Shown one piece after another: positions 41,986-50,710 of a stretch of 64,000 bases of DNA. The translations under genes and the position numbers were made by a program. Source of the stretch: Portibacter lacus. Lineage in GTDB: Bacteria > Bacteroidota > Bacteroidia > Chitinophagales > Saprospiraceae. Position 1 is the stretch's first letter. Every line of letters starts with the position of its first letter. The stretch lies in contig NZ_JAJNKA010000016.1 in NCBI RefSeq assembly GCF_021533215.1, positions 1 to 64,000 on the forward strand, read 5' to 3'. The notes below the pieces were generated by a model. It was not told the origin of the DNA. It searched no databases and saw nothing but the letters and a program-made list of their open reading frames with translations.

Positions 41986-43959
41986 TTATTGTTTTACAAA
42001 TTTCAATGTTTGCATTTCAGAATCAAAGAACAACTGTATAAAATAAATACCAGAAGCATACGATTCCAGATTGATACTAATTGTTTTCGAGGCAAATCCT
42101 GTTTCCACTGCATTCAAAAATTGACCATTAAAACCTACAATATTAGCTTTCATGAGTGTTCCTGTATACTCCAGATAAAGCACAGAATTAACTGGATTAG
42201 GGTAGATTTCTACTTCTTGAATAGCAGCATCATGCGTAGACGATCCTAGTTCAATAGTTATTGGTTCTGAATGGATAACACAACCACTTCCATCTGTTAC
42301 TTTCACAACGTAACTTCCTGGATCTAAATTACTAACATCTTCGAAACTGGAAACAACCATGGTGTCATTCATTATCCATTCATAATTAAAAACACCAGTT
42401 CCGCCACCTGCAGTAATCATAATACTTCCACCATTATTAGCACTAGCATCTTGCACTTCATCGATCTCCAACATCAAATTATTATTGGTTACCACATAAA
42501 AAGTGCAGGTACCACTATTGCCCGAAAAGTCATAAAACTCATAAGTGACTTTAGTGCTATCTTTTGGAAACTGAGCTCCTGAAGCTAGCCCTTCTATAAG
42601 TAAGACTGTATCTATTCCACAATTGTCTATAAAATCCGGTAAGGCATAATCTACTGGACTACAGCCATCTTGAATAATGTCTTCTCTGCATGGTGAGGTC
42701 GGTGGAAAGGTGTCTATGATTCCATTGATATATACCGATGCATCTGCAACATTTCCATTTACATCTGTGACCTTATAATTAAGGTTTCTTGCAGATAACT
42801 CATTGCAAGATTTATTGCCAGATAGTAAAACCGAAGCTACTCCACAATTATCTGTTTCATTTAAATTCAAAGGTGTAAAATCCAACGTACCATCCGCCCC
42901 AATATATAAATCCACACTATCTGTAAAACTGATGACTGGCGGTTCTTTGTCTTTAAGCTCGAATACATATTGATCCATAGCAACACAGCCACTTTCATCA
43001 GTAATTGTAACAGAATAATTACCAACTGTAACGTTTTGCAGCACTTCATCAGAAGAGCCATTATTCCATTTGTAAGTATACTTACCTGTTCCGCCTCTGA
43101 CATCTGCTACTAAAGAATTCATTGTTAAATCATCACAATTTTCAAATTTCGAACGTAATGATACTTCGAGCAAATCTGGTTCTACAATTTCAAACGCTTC
43201 TACTATGCTACATCCTGAACCGTCTGTTACGGTGATATCATATTTCCCCGCAGATAAAGCCGCCATAGCGATAAATAATTTTTCACCATTAGACCACTCG
43301 AACTTCAAAGGCTGCTGGAAACCTTCTGGGTCAATGGTTACTTCACCGTCATTTGCGCCAAAACAAGAAATCTGATTAACATTTAAGTTTAAACTGAAAT
43401 CACAGGTAGAGCTTGCTGCTTGTACTTTAATTTTTTCTTCTTTAAATTTTATTGCGTCTCCAGATGAAGCACCACCGTTAGCAATATTACCAGCAGCATA
43501 CATGGTAATTTCTGTATCTTCATCAACATCGGGTGCAACCCAATCAAAAATCCAAGTTGCAACATTGTCTTCAAAATTTTTAGGACCTCGATGTTCTAGA
43601 TACTGCCTATCACCGATTTTCGAAACATCAGAATCACTAGACTGCGAAATATAATCTCCGGCATTCTTGAAATCCTCATCAAATAATGAAACCAATTGGA
43701 ATCCTGCTCTTACAGCCTTAGCATCAGTATTGGTAACAGCTACCGTCATCTTGTAACGCTGACCACTTACGACTGTAGAAGGAAGATCTAGAATATTAAT
43801 ATGGCCTTCGAAGTTATTTCCTCCATGGCATGAAGTACATACACCATCTCCCGGTGCTCCTGTTCTACCATTCGGCGGATCTGCTGAATTGCTTAGAAAT
43901 AAGGCAATTACAAAGAAGCCAGCAACGATCTTGCTCGCTAGATTTAAAGATTTATTCAT
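41986..43959 (-). CDS. T9SS-exported protein with choice-of-anchor V, SprB-type and HYR-like domains
   Basis: The 657-residue protein has a signal peptide (1-26). A choice-of-anchor V/Reeler-like domain follows (about 30-180) that starts with C41-T-S-C44-H45. SprB-type repeats occupy about 190-330 (FEWSNGEKLF, AGKYDITVTDGSGC), with two HYR-like units (about 335-500). Another SprB repeat follows (about 505-570; YEWIMND). A T9SS type A sorting domain ends it (about 580-657; VEIYPNPVNSVLYLEY). It should be secreted and surface-attached. The CxxCH is in the correct form for covalent heme. Its closest relatives carry the same motif, so it may be a family feature whose heme content is untested. Confidence 0.9.
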   Translation of the reverse strand: MNKSLNLASKIVAGFFVIALFLSNSADPPNGRTGAPGDGVCTSCHGGNNFEGHINILDLPSTVVSGQRYKMTVAVTNTDAKAVRAGFQLVSLFDEDFKNAGDYISQSSDSDVSKIGDRQYLEHRGPKNFEDNVATWIFDWVAPDVDEDTEITMYAAGNIANGGASSGDAIKFKEEKIKVQAASSTCDFSLNLNVNQISCFGANDGEVTIDPEGFQQPLKFEWSNGEKLFIAMAALSAGKYDITVTDGSGCSIVEAFEIVEPDLLEVSLRSKFENCDDLTMNSLVADVRGGTGKYTYKWNNGSSDEVLQNVTVGNYSVTITDESGCVAMDQYVFELKDKEPPVISFTDSVDLYIGADGTLDFTPLNLNETDNCGVASVLLSGNKSCNELSARNLNYKVTDVNGNVADASVYINGIIDTFPPTSPCREDIIQDGCSPVDYALPDFIDNCGIDTVLLIEGLASGAQFPKDSTKVTYEFYDFSGNSGTCTFYVVTNNNLMLEIDEVQDASANNGGSIMITAGGGTGVFNYEWIMNDTMVVSSFEDVSNLDPGSYVVKVTDGSGCVIHSEPITIELGSSTHDAAIQEVEIYPNPVNSVLYLEYTGTLMKANIVGFNGQFLNAVETGFASKTISINLESYASGIYFIQLFFDSEMQTLKFVKQ

Positions 43960-44067
43960 AAAATTAGTACTAGGTCATGCAAATATGATAAAATATATTC
44001 ACATTATAACTAATCATAATACGAGTAAAATTCTTTCAGACCTGGAAATAGAAATTGCAGCAAAACA

Positions 44068-45114
44068 TTATCCTAGGAAAATCGAAATATCCACTTCTTT
44101 ATCTAGTGCTGAATCCTTTTCTAAATAATTCATGAAATGATCTGCCCAGTATGGACCTAGAGAAGATCCTTTCGTGCCAAGCCCATTAAATATATGAATA
44201 TATTTATGAGTAGGATGCGATCCCATAAATGGTCTGCGCTGGTCAGTAGAAGGTCGAACACCTGCTTTATGATCTATAACTTTGTATGGAATATCTAGCA
44301 CCTTATCTAAAGTTTTTAGAAGTGTGACTTTCTTTTCTTCTGAAGGTCTTTCGTTTAAATCATCCCATGCGTAAGTCGCACCAGCCCAAAAGATATCTTT
44401 TTCTAATTGGACTAAGAAAACACCATCTTTTAGAATTTTATCAGACTCTAGACCAGGAATTTCAACGATTAATAATTCACCTTTCGCTAGCGCAAATGGC
44501 AATTGATTAAAATATGGATTTTCTATTGCTTTATAACCTTCACAGAATATAATATGATCTGCATGTATATCTCGGTAAGTGATGCTATTTTCCTCAAGAT
44601 CTACTTCCGCATGATCGAAACTCATTTCACGATAAGCACCTTTATTAATTAAGTAGTTTTTAAAATCTTCTAGTAATTCACTTACTTTCAATTGATAACC
44701 GTGCACCTTTCCGTAACCGATCTTCAACTTAACCTTGTTTTCAAAATCTGTGAAATCATAGTCAGATTGCATAAATGGACCAGCATCTTCGCTCAGAGAT
44801 CTTGCATCCCAGTTATTCTGATCGGAGATCTTCGGAAAAGCTCTAATAATTTCTTTCTCAACTAGATACTTCTTTGCGAGCAAATCTTCAAAAGCTTTGT
44901 AGCCAGGAATAAACGCCTCTTCAAGCGCTTCATACATCCAAGTCTTAACAAACTTTCGTCCTGTGATCGGGTTTATGATTCCTGCAGCAATTCGAGATGC
45001 ACTGCTCTTCGATGGATCATCAATGAGTAAAAAAGAAACTCCCCTCTTAAGGCACTCCATTGCAACTAGACTCCCCGCAATCCCTTGACCTACTATTAAA
45101 TACTTATAATTCAC
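44068..45114 (-). CDS. FAD-dependent oxidoreductase (DAO family)
   Basis: GTG at 45114 gives 348 residues. The Rossmann FAD motif is YLIVGQGIAGSLVAME near 5-20, followed by IDDPSKSSASRIAAGIINPITG, which recalls DAO-type amino-acid or glycine oxidases and MnmC-like proteins. The C-terminal FAD contact is HIFNGLGTKGSSLGP near 308-322, and the substrate sheet contains VRPSTDQRRPFMG. No transmembrane segment is seen. The start overlaps the YjbR-like gene by 11 bp, so it is third in the ribA operon. A flavoenzyme beside a riboflavin gene is suggestive, but the substrate is unknown. Confidence 0.88.
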   Translation of the reverse strand: MNYKYLIVGQGIAGSLVAMECLKRGVSFLLIDDPSKSSASRIAAGIINPITGRKFVKTWMYEALEEAFIPGYKAFEDLLAKKYLVEKEIIRAFPKISDQNNWDARSLSEDAGPFMQSDYDFTDFENKVKLKIGYGKVHGYQLKVSELLEDFKNYLINKGAYREMSFDHAEVDLEENSITYRDIHADHIIFCEGYKAIENPYFNQLPFALAKGELLIVEIPGLESDKILKDGVFLVQLEKDIFWAGATYAWDDLNERPSEEKKVTLLKTLDKVLDIPYKVIDHKAGVRPSTDQRRPFMGSHPTHKYIHIFNGLGTKGSSLGPYWADHFMNYLEKDSALDKEVDISIFLG

Positions 45115-45460
45115 TCAGCTGTGCTTTTTGGCTTTTCGTAAGTTTACTGACCACCAATTCATAACTATGATCTATCAATTTTTTAATCAATTTATCATCT
45201 AATTCTCTTTCACAATAAACTGTGTTCCAGTGCTTTTTGCTCATATGCCAACCCGGAATAATATCTGAATACTCATTTCTTAGTTCCAAGGCATAATCTG
45301 GATCACACTTTAAGTTGCATCTAAACTCTGCTTCATTCAGGCTTGTTAAAGCAAACATTTTCGTCATCACTTTATAGACTAAAGTATCAGGACCGAAAGG
45401 TGTCTCTTCCGTTATCCCCTTTTTACTTAAGCAATAAAATCTAAATGTTTCTATATCCAT
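45104..45460 (-). CDS. MmcQ/YjbR-family protein
   Basis: The 118-residue protein has the MmcQ/YjbR fold pattern. It begins MDIETFRFYCLSKKG and continues with ETPFGPDTLVYKV, FALTSLN, the FRCNLKCDP segment, and PGWHMSKKHWNTVYC near 69-83. These mark a double-wing, cyclophilin-like small protein. Members are predicted DNA- or ligand-binding and lack a proved function. It lies 5 bp after ribA and overlaps the FAD oxidoreductase gene, so it is part of a three-gene operon. Confidence 0.92.
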   Translation of the reverse strand: MDIETFRFYCLSKKGITEETPFGPDTLVYKVMTKMFALTSLNEAEFRCNLKCDPDYALELRNEYSDIIPGWHMSKKHWNTVYCERELDDKLIKKLIDHSYELVVSKLTKSQKAQLSEL

Positions 45461-45465
45461 AATGA

Positions 45466-46047
45466 CTAGTCTAAAAGATGGCCCATCAAATCATTCTTGA
45501 TCTGCAAGTACGCCTTATTTTCTTTCGACGGCGAAATGATTATCGGTAATCTTTCCGCCACTTGAATACCATACTCATTTAAGCCATTCACCTTTTCTGG
45601 ATTATTGGTGAGTAATCGTACACTTTTAACGCCCAAGTCTTTCAATATTTCACTCGCCACTTCATAATCCCTTTCGTCGGGTTCGAAACCTAGGTGGATA
45701 TTAGCATCGATCGTATTCATTCCTGTATCCTGGAGCTGATAGGCCTTCAGCTTATTGATCAAGCCTATACCTCTACCTTCTTGTCTCAGGTAAATTAAAA
45801 TCCCTTTTTCCTCTCCAATAATCTGGAGCGCTTTATCAAGCTGCTCACCACAATCACACCTTTTGGATCCGAATAAATCACCAGTGAGGCACTCAGAGTG
45901 AATACGCATCACCACATTATCATAGGAATCTAAGTCTTCATGGACTAAAACCACGTGAGGCATTAAATCTTTATTATCGTCTGCATAAGCAATCATTCGA
46001 AAAACACCATTCGGTGTCGGAATCATAGCTTCTGATTGCTTTTTCAT
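45466..46047 (-). CDS. ribA: GTP cyclohydrolase II
   Basis: The 193-residue protein is a stand-alone RibA. It opens the imidazole ring of GTP to the first pyrimidine precursor of riboflavin. Zinc ligands are C53, C64 and C66 in HSECLTGDLFGSKRCDCG (about 50-67). The GTP-binding loop is YLRQEGRGIGL near 86-96, and the C-terminal core is RLLTNNPEKVNGL near 143-155. The fused DHBP synthase domain (RibB) that many bacteria have is absent, so that step must be encoded elsewhere. It is the first gene of the operon with YjbR-like and FAD oxidoreductase genes. Confidence 0.96.
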   Translation of the reverse strand: MKKQSEAMIPTPNGVFRMIAYADDNKDLMPHVVLVHEDLDSYDNVVMRIHSECLTGDLFGSKRCDCGEQLDKALQIIGEEKGILIYLRQEGRGIGLINKLKAYQLQDTGMNTIDANIHLGFEPDERDYEVASEILKDLGVKSVRLLTNNPEKVNGLNEYGIQVAERLPIIISPSKENKAYLQIKNDLMGHLLD

Positions 46048-46064
46048 TTCTTAACTTCTAAATA

Positions 46065-46072
46065 CAAATATA
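46065..46072 (-). promoter_or_regulatory. -7 element of ribA promoter
   Basis: On the minus strand tatatttg matches TAnnTTTG, 17 bp before the ribA ATG at 46047. No TTTG -33 at the right spacing is seen. No FMN riboswitch fits the short leader. Confidence 0.5.
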
Positions 46073-46128
46073 AGTATAACAGATTTATAGTATAAAGTTC
46101 ATGCAAAAAACATCTTATTTTCTAATAT

Positions 46129-49100
46129 TTAATGCCTGCATGAGCAAGTACTTTCCATAAAACTTTGCGTCATTGTATTAAATGGATAAGCATTCCCTGA
46201 GCCTTCCAGCTCCCAGTAAAACTTAGACCGTTTCTTATCATAATTCCCGACTTCATTCATAGTTGCTGAATCATAAACTCGACCATTAATGATCGTGTAT
46301 AAGACATGCTCTGAATCCTGAATATTTTCGAGCGGATTACCATCAATAACAATTAAATCAGCCAATTTTCCTTCTTTTACCGATCCTAGCATTTTTCCCA
46401 TTCCTAGGTATTCTGCTCCATTAATCGTTGCTGCCTTTAGTGCTTCCAAGTTAGACATTCCTCCTTGTTCAAGCATCCATAATTCCCAGTGCGCTCCGAG
46501 TCCTTGCAATTGTCCGTGTGCACCTAGGTTTATTTTCACACCTGCATCTGCCAGCATCTTACACGACTGAGATGTTAAAATGTGCCCATTTTCATATTCC
46601 TCATCTGGCGCCATGGTTCTATGTCTAGATCTCGAATCAATTATGGCTCTAGGTGTGAAAGTTAGTAACCGCTCTTTTTCCCAAACATTCGTTTTTTGGT
46701 ACCAGTAATATTCTCCGTTTAAACCAGCATAATTCACAATAAGTGTAGGTGTATTAGAGGTTTTCGAAGCAGCCCAAAATTGAATTACATCCTTGTGTAA
46801 TGGTGCAACTGGAATATTATGTTCTACACTGGAATGGCCATCGGCAACCATCGACATATTATGGTAGAAAAATGATCCACCTTCCGGAAATACCATGATA
46901 TCTAATTCTCGAGCTGCCTGAATAATTTGTTGTCGTTGCTCTCTTCTTGGTTGATTATAAGATTTCACTGAAAAAGCACCATAAGCCTTCGTTCTTCTTA
47001 AGGCAGATTTCGCATCTTCTAGACTATTAATTTCTGCTTTAAAGTCTCCATCTGCACCATATAATATAGTTCCAGTTGAAAATATTCTAGGACCGATCAT
47101 TTCACCCGACTTCACCATTTCAGATTGAGCAAATGTAATTTCTGTGTTTACAGAAGGATCATGTGTTGTTGTTACACCGTAAGCTAGGTTCGCAAAATAT
47201 TGATAATGCTTTTGTGGACTTAAGCCGCCTCTAAAAGCACCCAGATGCGCATGTACATCAATCAAGCCAGGCATAATGGTTTTTCCTTCTAAATCTATCA
47301 CTTTTGTGTTCGCTGGAATGGCAACCTCCCCTACTCCTATGATCTTATTTTCTTTAATTAGGACCGTTCCACTTTCTATTACTTCATCATTTTCCATGGT
47401 GATAATTCTTGCATTGGTAAATGCAATCATTCCTTCTGGTTTATCAGCTTTAACTGTCAATGAAATTTTCATTCCAGTCGTGTCTAATGGCGGGACAGAA
47501 TCTACGGCATTTTCTAAGAATAAAAAGTGATCTGTTAATGGAGCTGAGAAGTATTCATTTCCCAATGTCCAGTTCACAGATTTAGAATCCCCATCCCAAT
47601 GCAAATTAATTCCAGCATCTACTGCAACTTGTGCCACTGGAATAGCTTTAGTTTTAGCACTTAATTCGAACGTTTTTCCCAATTTCGGCATAGGTGCAAT
47701 ATAAACCTTGAACAATTCTACGAAGGCAACCCATTTATTATCCGGACTTGGTGTGAACATCGTTGTATAACTTGTATTGAAAACGGGTTCAACTTTCTTA
47801 GACTTTAGATTATATTTTTTAAATGCCTTCTTTATACTACCGAAAACGAATCCACCAGTTTGGTAGAAAATATGCTGATCATCTACACTGAACTTTGGAT
47901 TCTCTCCTTCACCTTGTAGGTATTCAGCTTTTTTTGTAGTCAAGTCATAGATATACAGTCCAGGTTTCTTTGTAAAAGAAAATCCTTGATGCCCATTTCC
48001 TGCGGCTTTCACATAAACGATTTTCGTCCCATCATTAGAAAAGGATGGTTGACGATAAATTCCTTTTTCCTCATTGATTTTCACTCTAGATCCATTCTGT
48101 AGATCCATCACATAGATATTTCCTAAGTCTTCATCGTCCCATGTCACATAAACTAACTTCTTACCATCTTTAGAAAAAGAAGGTTCTGCTTCGAAATCTT
48201 TGTTATCCGTAAGTCTTCTCATAGAAGGATAACTGTATAAATGTCCAAGAGCATTAAAAATGATTGTCTTCCCATTTGGCGACTTGGTAACATTTCTGAG
48301 CACTTTAACATCTATTTCTTCGTCGAAAGCACTATTTTCAAATTGCACGGTATTCATGATTCGGTGCTCTATATCAACTTCAAATGGAATTTCTACAGCA
48401 TCACCATTATTTACATCTACCTTCCATATCTTTCCTTTCCCCCAAATGATAATATGCTTATCATCTGGCGTCCAGTCAAATCCTGTATAAATACCAAAAA
48501 TGGTCCAAGCTTCTTGTTGATCTTTAGTTAATCCCTTGAAAAGTGGAAAATCTTGTCCGGTTTCTAAGTCATGTATAAAAAGTACAGATTCTGTTCTAAC
48601 TCTTCTCACATAAGCTATCTTCTTTCCTGAATTAGAAATTTCAGGTCTACATGCACCACCAGGGCCACCCACTACTGTTTCTACCTCACCTTTCTCAAAA
48701 TCGTATCTACGGATGACAAAAATCTGATCATTGGGATCTTTATTATATTGGAAGTAACCCCCAGGATACATATCCTCACTGAAATAAAGATATTTTCCAT
48801 CTTTAGATGTGGAGGGCTCATTTACATCTTGCTGGTCATTTTTTTTCTTTGTCAATTGAATACCTGAACCACCTGTTTTATGATACATCCACATTTCACC
48901 TGCACCTAGGGAACGTGTAGATGAAAAGTGCTTTCTTCCGATAAGATATTCCCCATCAGCAGACCACACGCCGTTATTTAATAAGCGAAACGATTCTTTC
49001 GTGATTTGCTTAGCATTCGAACCATCTTTATCCATAACCCATATATTATCACCTCCACCTGCATCACTTGTAAATGAAATTGACTTTCCATCAGGGCTGA

Positions 49101-49371
49101 ATCTAGGCTGAACTTCCCACGCTAGACCTGAACGTAAAACTTTCGCGTTTCCTCCTGAGAACGGCATAATAAATATATCCCCGAGCATATCAAATACTAT
49201 AGACTGACCATCTGGACTTACATCTAAGTTCATCCAAGTCCCTTCATCGGTATTGATATTTACGGTTGTATAATCTCCTGGAGGATTGTTAACATCCCAC
49301 TTGTCTTTTTCTTGAGCAAAAAGAGCGATTGAGAAAAAATAAAAAATAGCAATAGTAAATGTGGCTTTCAT
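46129..49371 (-). CDS. periplasmic TolB-like beta-propeller amidohydrolase
   Basis: ATG at 49371 gives 1080 residues with a signal peptide (1-19, IALFAQ); the frame extends upstream to 49506 but without a signal peptide. Residues about 30-590 are PD40/TolB-type propeller repeats (PDGQSIVFD, PDGKSISFTSDAGG, DGKKLVYVTWDD). Residues about 650-1050 form an amidohydrolase barrel with metal His705/707 in LIDVHAHLG, Lys in VKSYNQPRR, His in SSVEHNIP and the late NLGAHGQ. The combination is known in Bacteroidota peptidase-like imidazolonepropionase relatives. A peptide or cyclic amide substrate outside the cytoplasm is likely. The C-terminus ends SCRH with two Cys close together. Confidence 0.93.
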   Translation of the reverse strand: MKATFTIAIFYFFSIALFAQEKDKWDVNNPPGDYTTVNINTDEGTWMNLDVSPDGQSIVFDMLGDIFIMPFSGGNAKVLRSGLAWEVQPRFSPDGKSISFTSDAGGGDNIWVMDKDGSNAKQITKESFRLLNNGVWSADGEYLIGRKHFSSTRSLGAGEMWMYHKTGGSGIQLTKKKNDQQDVNEPSTSKDGKYLYFSEDMYPGGYFQYNKDPNDQIFVIRRYDFEKGEVETVVGGPGGACRPEISNSGKKIAYVRRVRTESVLFIHDLETGQDFPLFKGLTKDQQEAWTIFGIYTGFDWTPDDKHIIIWGKGKIWKVDVNNGDAVEIPFEVDIEHRIMNTVQFENSAFDEEIDVKVLRNVTKSPNGKTIIFNALGHLYSYPSMRRLTDNKDFEAEPSFSKDGKKLVYVTWDDEDLGNIYVMDLQNGSRVKINEEKGIYRQPSFSNDGTKIVYVKAAGNGHQGFSFTKKPGLYIYDLTTKKAEYLQGEGENPKFSVDDQHIFYQTGGFVFGSIKKAFKKYNLKSKKVEPVFNTSYTTMFTPSPDNKWVAFVELFKVYIAPMPKLGKTFELSAKTKAIPVAQVAVDAGINLHWDGDSKSVNWTLGNEYFSAPLTDHFLFLENAVDSVPPLDTTGMKISLTVKADKPEGMIAFTNARIITMENDEVIESGTVLIKENKIIGVGEVAIPANTKVIDLEGKTIMPGLIDVHAHLGAFRGGLSPQKHYQYFANLAYGVTTTHDPSVNTEITFAQSEMVKSGEMIGPRIFSTGTILYGADGDFKAEINSLEDAKSALRRTKAYGAFSVKSYNQPRREQRQQIIQAARELDIMVFPEGGSFFYHNMSMVADGHSSVEHNIPVAPLHKDVIQFWAASKTSNTPTLIVNYAGLNGEYYWYQKTNVWEKERLLTFTPRAIIDSRSRHRTMAPDEEYENGHILTSQSCKMLADAGVKINLGAHGQLQGLGAHWELWMLEQGGMSNLEALKAATINGAEYLGMGKMLGSVKEGKLADLIVIDGNPLENIQDSEHVLYTIINGRVYDSATMNEVGNYDKKRSKFYWELEGSGNAYPFNTMTQSFMESTCSCRH

Positions 49372-49541
49372 GTAAGATTGTTTTGATTTTCCAAAGATAT
49401 AAATTTCACGCGGAGGTAGTCCCATAATCATGACAGGAAGTCTTATGATTTTTTTAACACATTTATTAATATATGAATTAAACCTATCGAAAGAGGAATG
49501 GTCCAAGTGTGTAAGAAGTTAATATTTAAAATAAAAAAAAG

Positions 49542-50267
49542 ATGAAAAAATTAAAAATGACAGGAATGATCATGTTCGCATTAATGATTGCAACATTTTC
49601 ATTTGCACAGAAAGGACATAAAAAAGATTTGAACAAACTTAATAGTGAATTAAATCTGACAGATGATCAATCCCTTGAATTACAGAAAGCTAGAACTGCG
49701 GCCCAAGCTAAAATGAAAGTTATCAGAGCTGATGAGAACTTATCAAAAGATGAAAAAAGAACTGAGATCAGGAAGATGAGAACAGAACAAAAAGAGGTTA
49801 TGGATAAGGTCTTAACAGATGAGCAGAAATTAAAAATGAAAGAACTCAGAAAAGAAGGAAGGAAAAATGGTGAGATGAAAAGAGAGAGAGGTAAGGAAGA
49901 TCGTGCTGAACTGAAAAAAATGAGAGCTGAATTTGACAGTAAAATTTCGGCAGAAGATAAAGCTGAAATCACTAGAATTAAGGAAGCTTTGAAAGGAGAC
50001 AGAGAGAAAGGAAAAATGGAAGCTGAAGATAGAGAGGCATTCAGAGAAGCGCATAAAGCTGATTTTGAAAAACTGAAAGAAATTTCAGAAAAGTACAAAC
50101 CTGAAATTCAAGCTCTAATGAAAGACAAATCAGAAATGAGAAATAAAGAAAAATCTGGAGAGAAGAAAATGAAGAGTGAAGATCAGAAAAGAGAGCACAA
50201 AGGAAAAAGAGATGGAAAAGGTAAGAGAGGTAATAAGACAACTGGATTCCTTTTAATGGATTTCTAG
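49542..50267 (+). CDS. Spy/CpxP-like highly charged periplasmic protein
   Basis: The 241-residue protein has a signal peptide (1-22, FSFAQK). An LTxxQ-type helix follows (LNLTDDQSLELQKAR, about 36-50) and the remainder is an almost uninterrupted charged alpha-helix or coiled coil. It has several repeats of the type DKAEI/DREAF and a Lys/Glu-rich tail ending GFLLMDF. Periplasmic chaperones of the Spy/CpxP group have the same LTxxQ feature and are helical. The length is greater than Spy and the C-terminal half is low complexity. A role in envelope stress or chaperoning is plausible but unproved. It is divergent from the amidohydrolase and followed by a strong terminator. Confidence 0.85.
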   Translation: MKKLKMTGMIMFALMIATFSFAQKGHKKDLNKLNSELNLTDDQSLELQKARTAAQAKMKVIRADENLSKDEKRTEIRKMRTEQKEVMDKVLTDEQKLKMKELRKEGRKNGEMKRERGKEDRAELKKMRAEFDSKISAEDKAEITRIKEALKGDREKGKMEAEDREAFREAHKADFEKLKEISEKYKPEIQALMKDKSEMRNKEKSGEKKMKSEDQKREHKGKRDGKGKRGNKTTGFLLMDF

Positions 50268-50320
50268 AATAAGAAGTAAAACCCGTAGCCTAGAGATCTA
50301 TGGAGTTTTCATTGGTAATG

Positions 50321-50357
50321 TTTCCAGTTAAAATCATATTTTAGCTGGAAATTTTTT
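50321..50357 (+). terminator. strong intrinsic terminator abutting the next gene
   Basis: tttccagttaaaat pairs with attttagctggaaa (14 bp, one G-U) around cat, followed by six T. It ends the charged-protein message and lies only four bases before the ATG of the TfoX-N gene at 50362. Confidence 0.92.
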
Positions 50358-50361
50358 ATTT

Positions 50362-50709
50362 ATGGCATATGATGAACATTTAGGAGACCGTATAAGTATT
50401 CAATTAGAACAAAAAAAAATAACCTTTCAAGCAAAAAAAATGTTTGGTGGTCTTTGCTTTATGGTCAATGATAAAATGTGTGTCGGAATTAATGGTGATA
50501 CACTGATGATTCGCATCGATCCAGAATTAGAAAAAGAACTAAAACTAAAAGAAGGTGTTAGAGATATGAACTTTACTGGACGTCCTATGAAGGGTTTTCT
50601 ATACGTTAATCCTGAAGCAATAGACAATGAAGAAGGTCTCCGTTATTTCATAGACAAAGCATTAGAATACAATCCTATTGCTAAATCGAGCAAGAAAAAG
50701 AAAAAGTAA
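50362..50709 (+). CDS. TfoX/Sxy N-terminal-domain protein
   Basis: The 115-residue protein matches the TfoX-N domain. The segments are KKMFGGLCFMVNDKMCVGI near 25-43, IRIDPE near 51-56, and FTGRPMKGFLYVNPEA near 72-87, with a Lys-rich tail. It lacks the C-terminal TfoX domain of the competence regulator, so a DNA-uptake role should not be assumed. A terminator hairpin lies immediately upstream, so its promoter must overlap or follow that hairpin. The next gene begins one base after its stop. Confidence 0.9.
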   Translation: MAYDEHLGDRISIQLEQKKITFQAKKMFGGLCFMVNDKMCVGINGDTLMIRIDPELEKELKLKEGVRDMNFTGRPMKGFLYVNPEAIDNEEGLRYFIDKALEYNPIAKSSKKKKK

Positions 50710-50710
50710 T

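Noticed and set aside
49667-50241. Long antisense frames in the charged-protein gene
   Set aside because: They mirror the biased Lys/Glu codons of the Spy-like gene (Phe/Ser-rich products) and lack start context.
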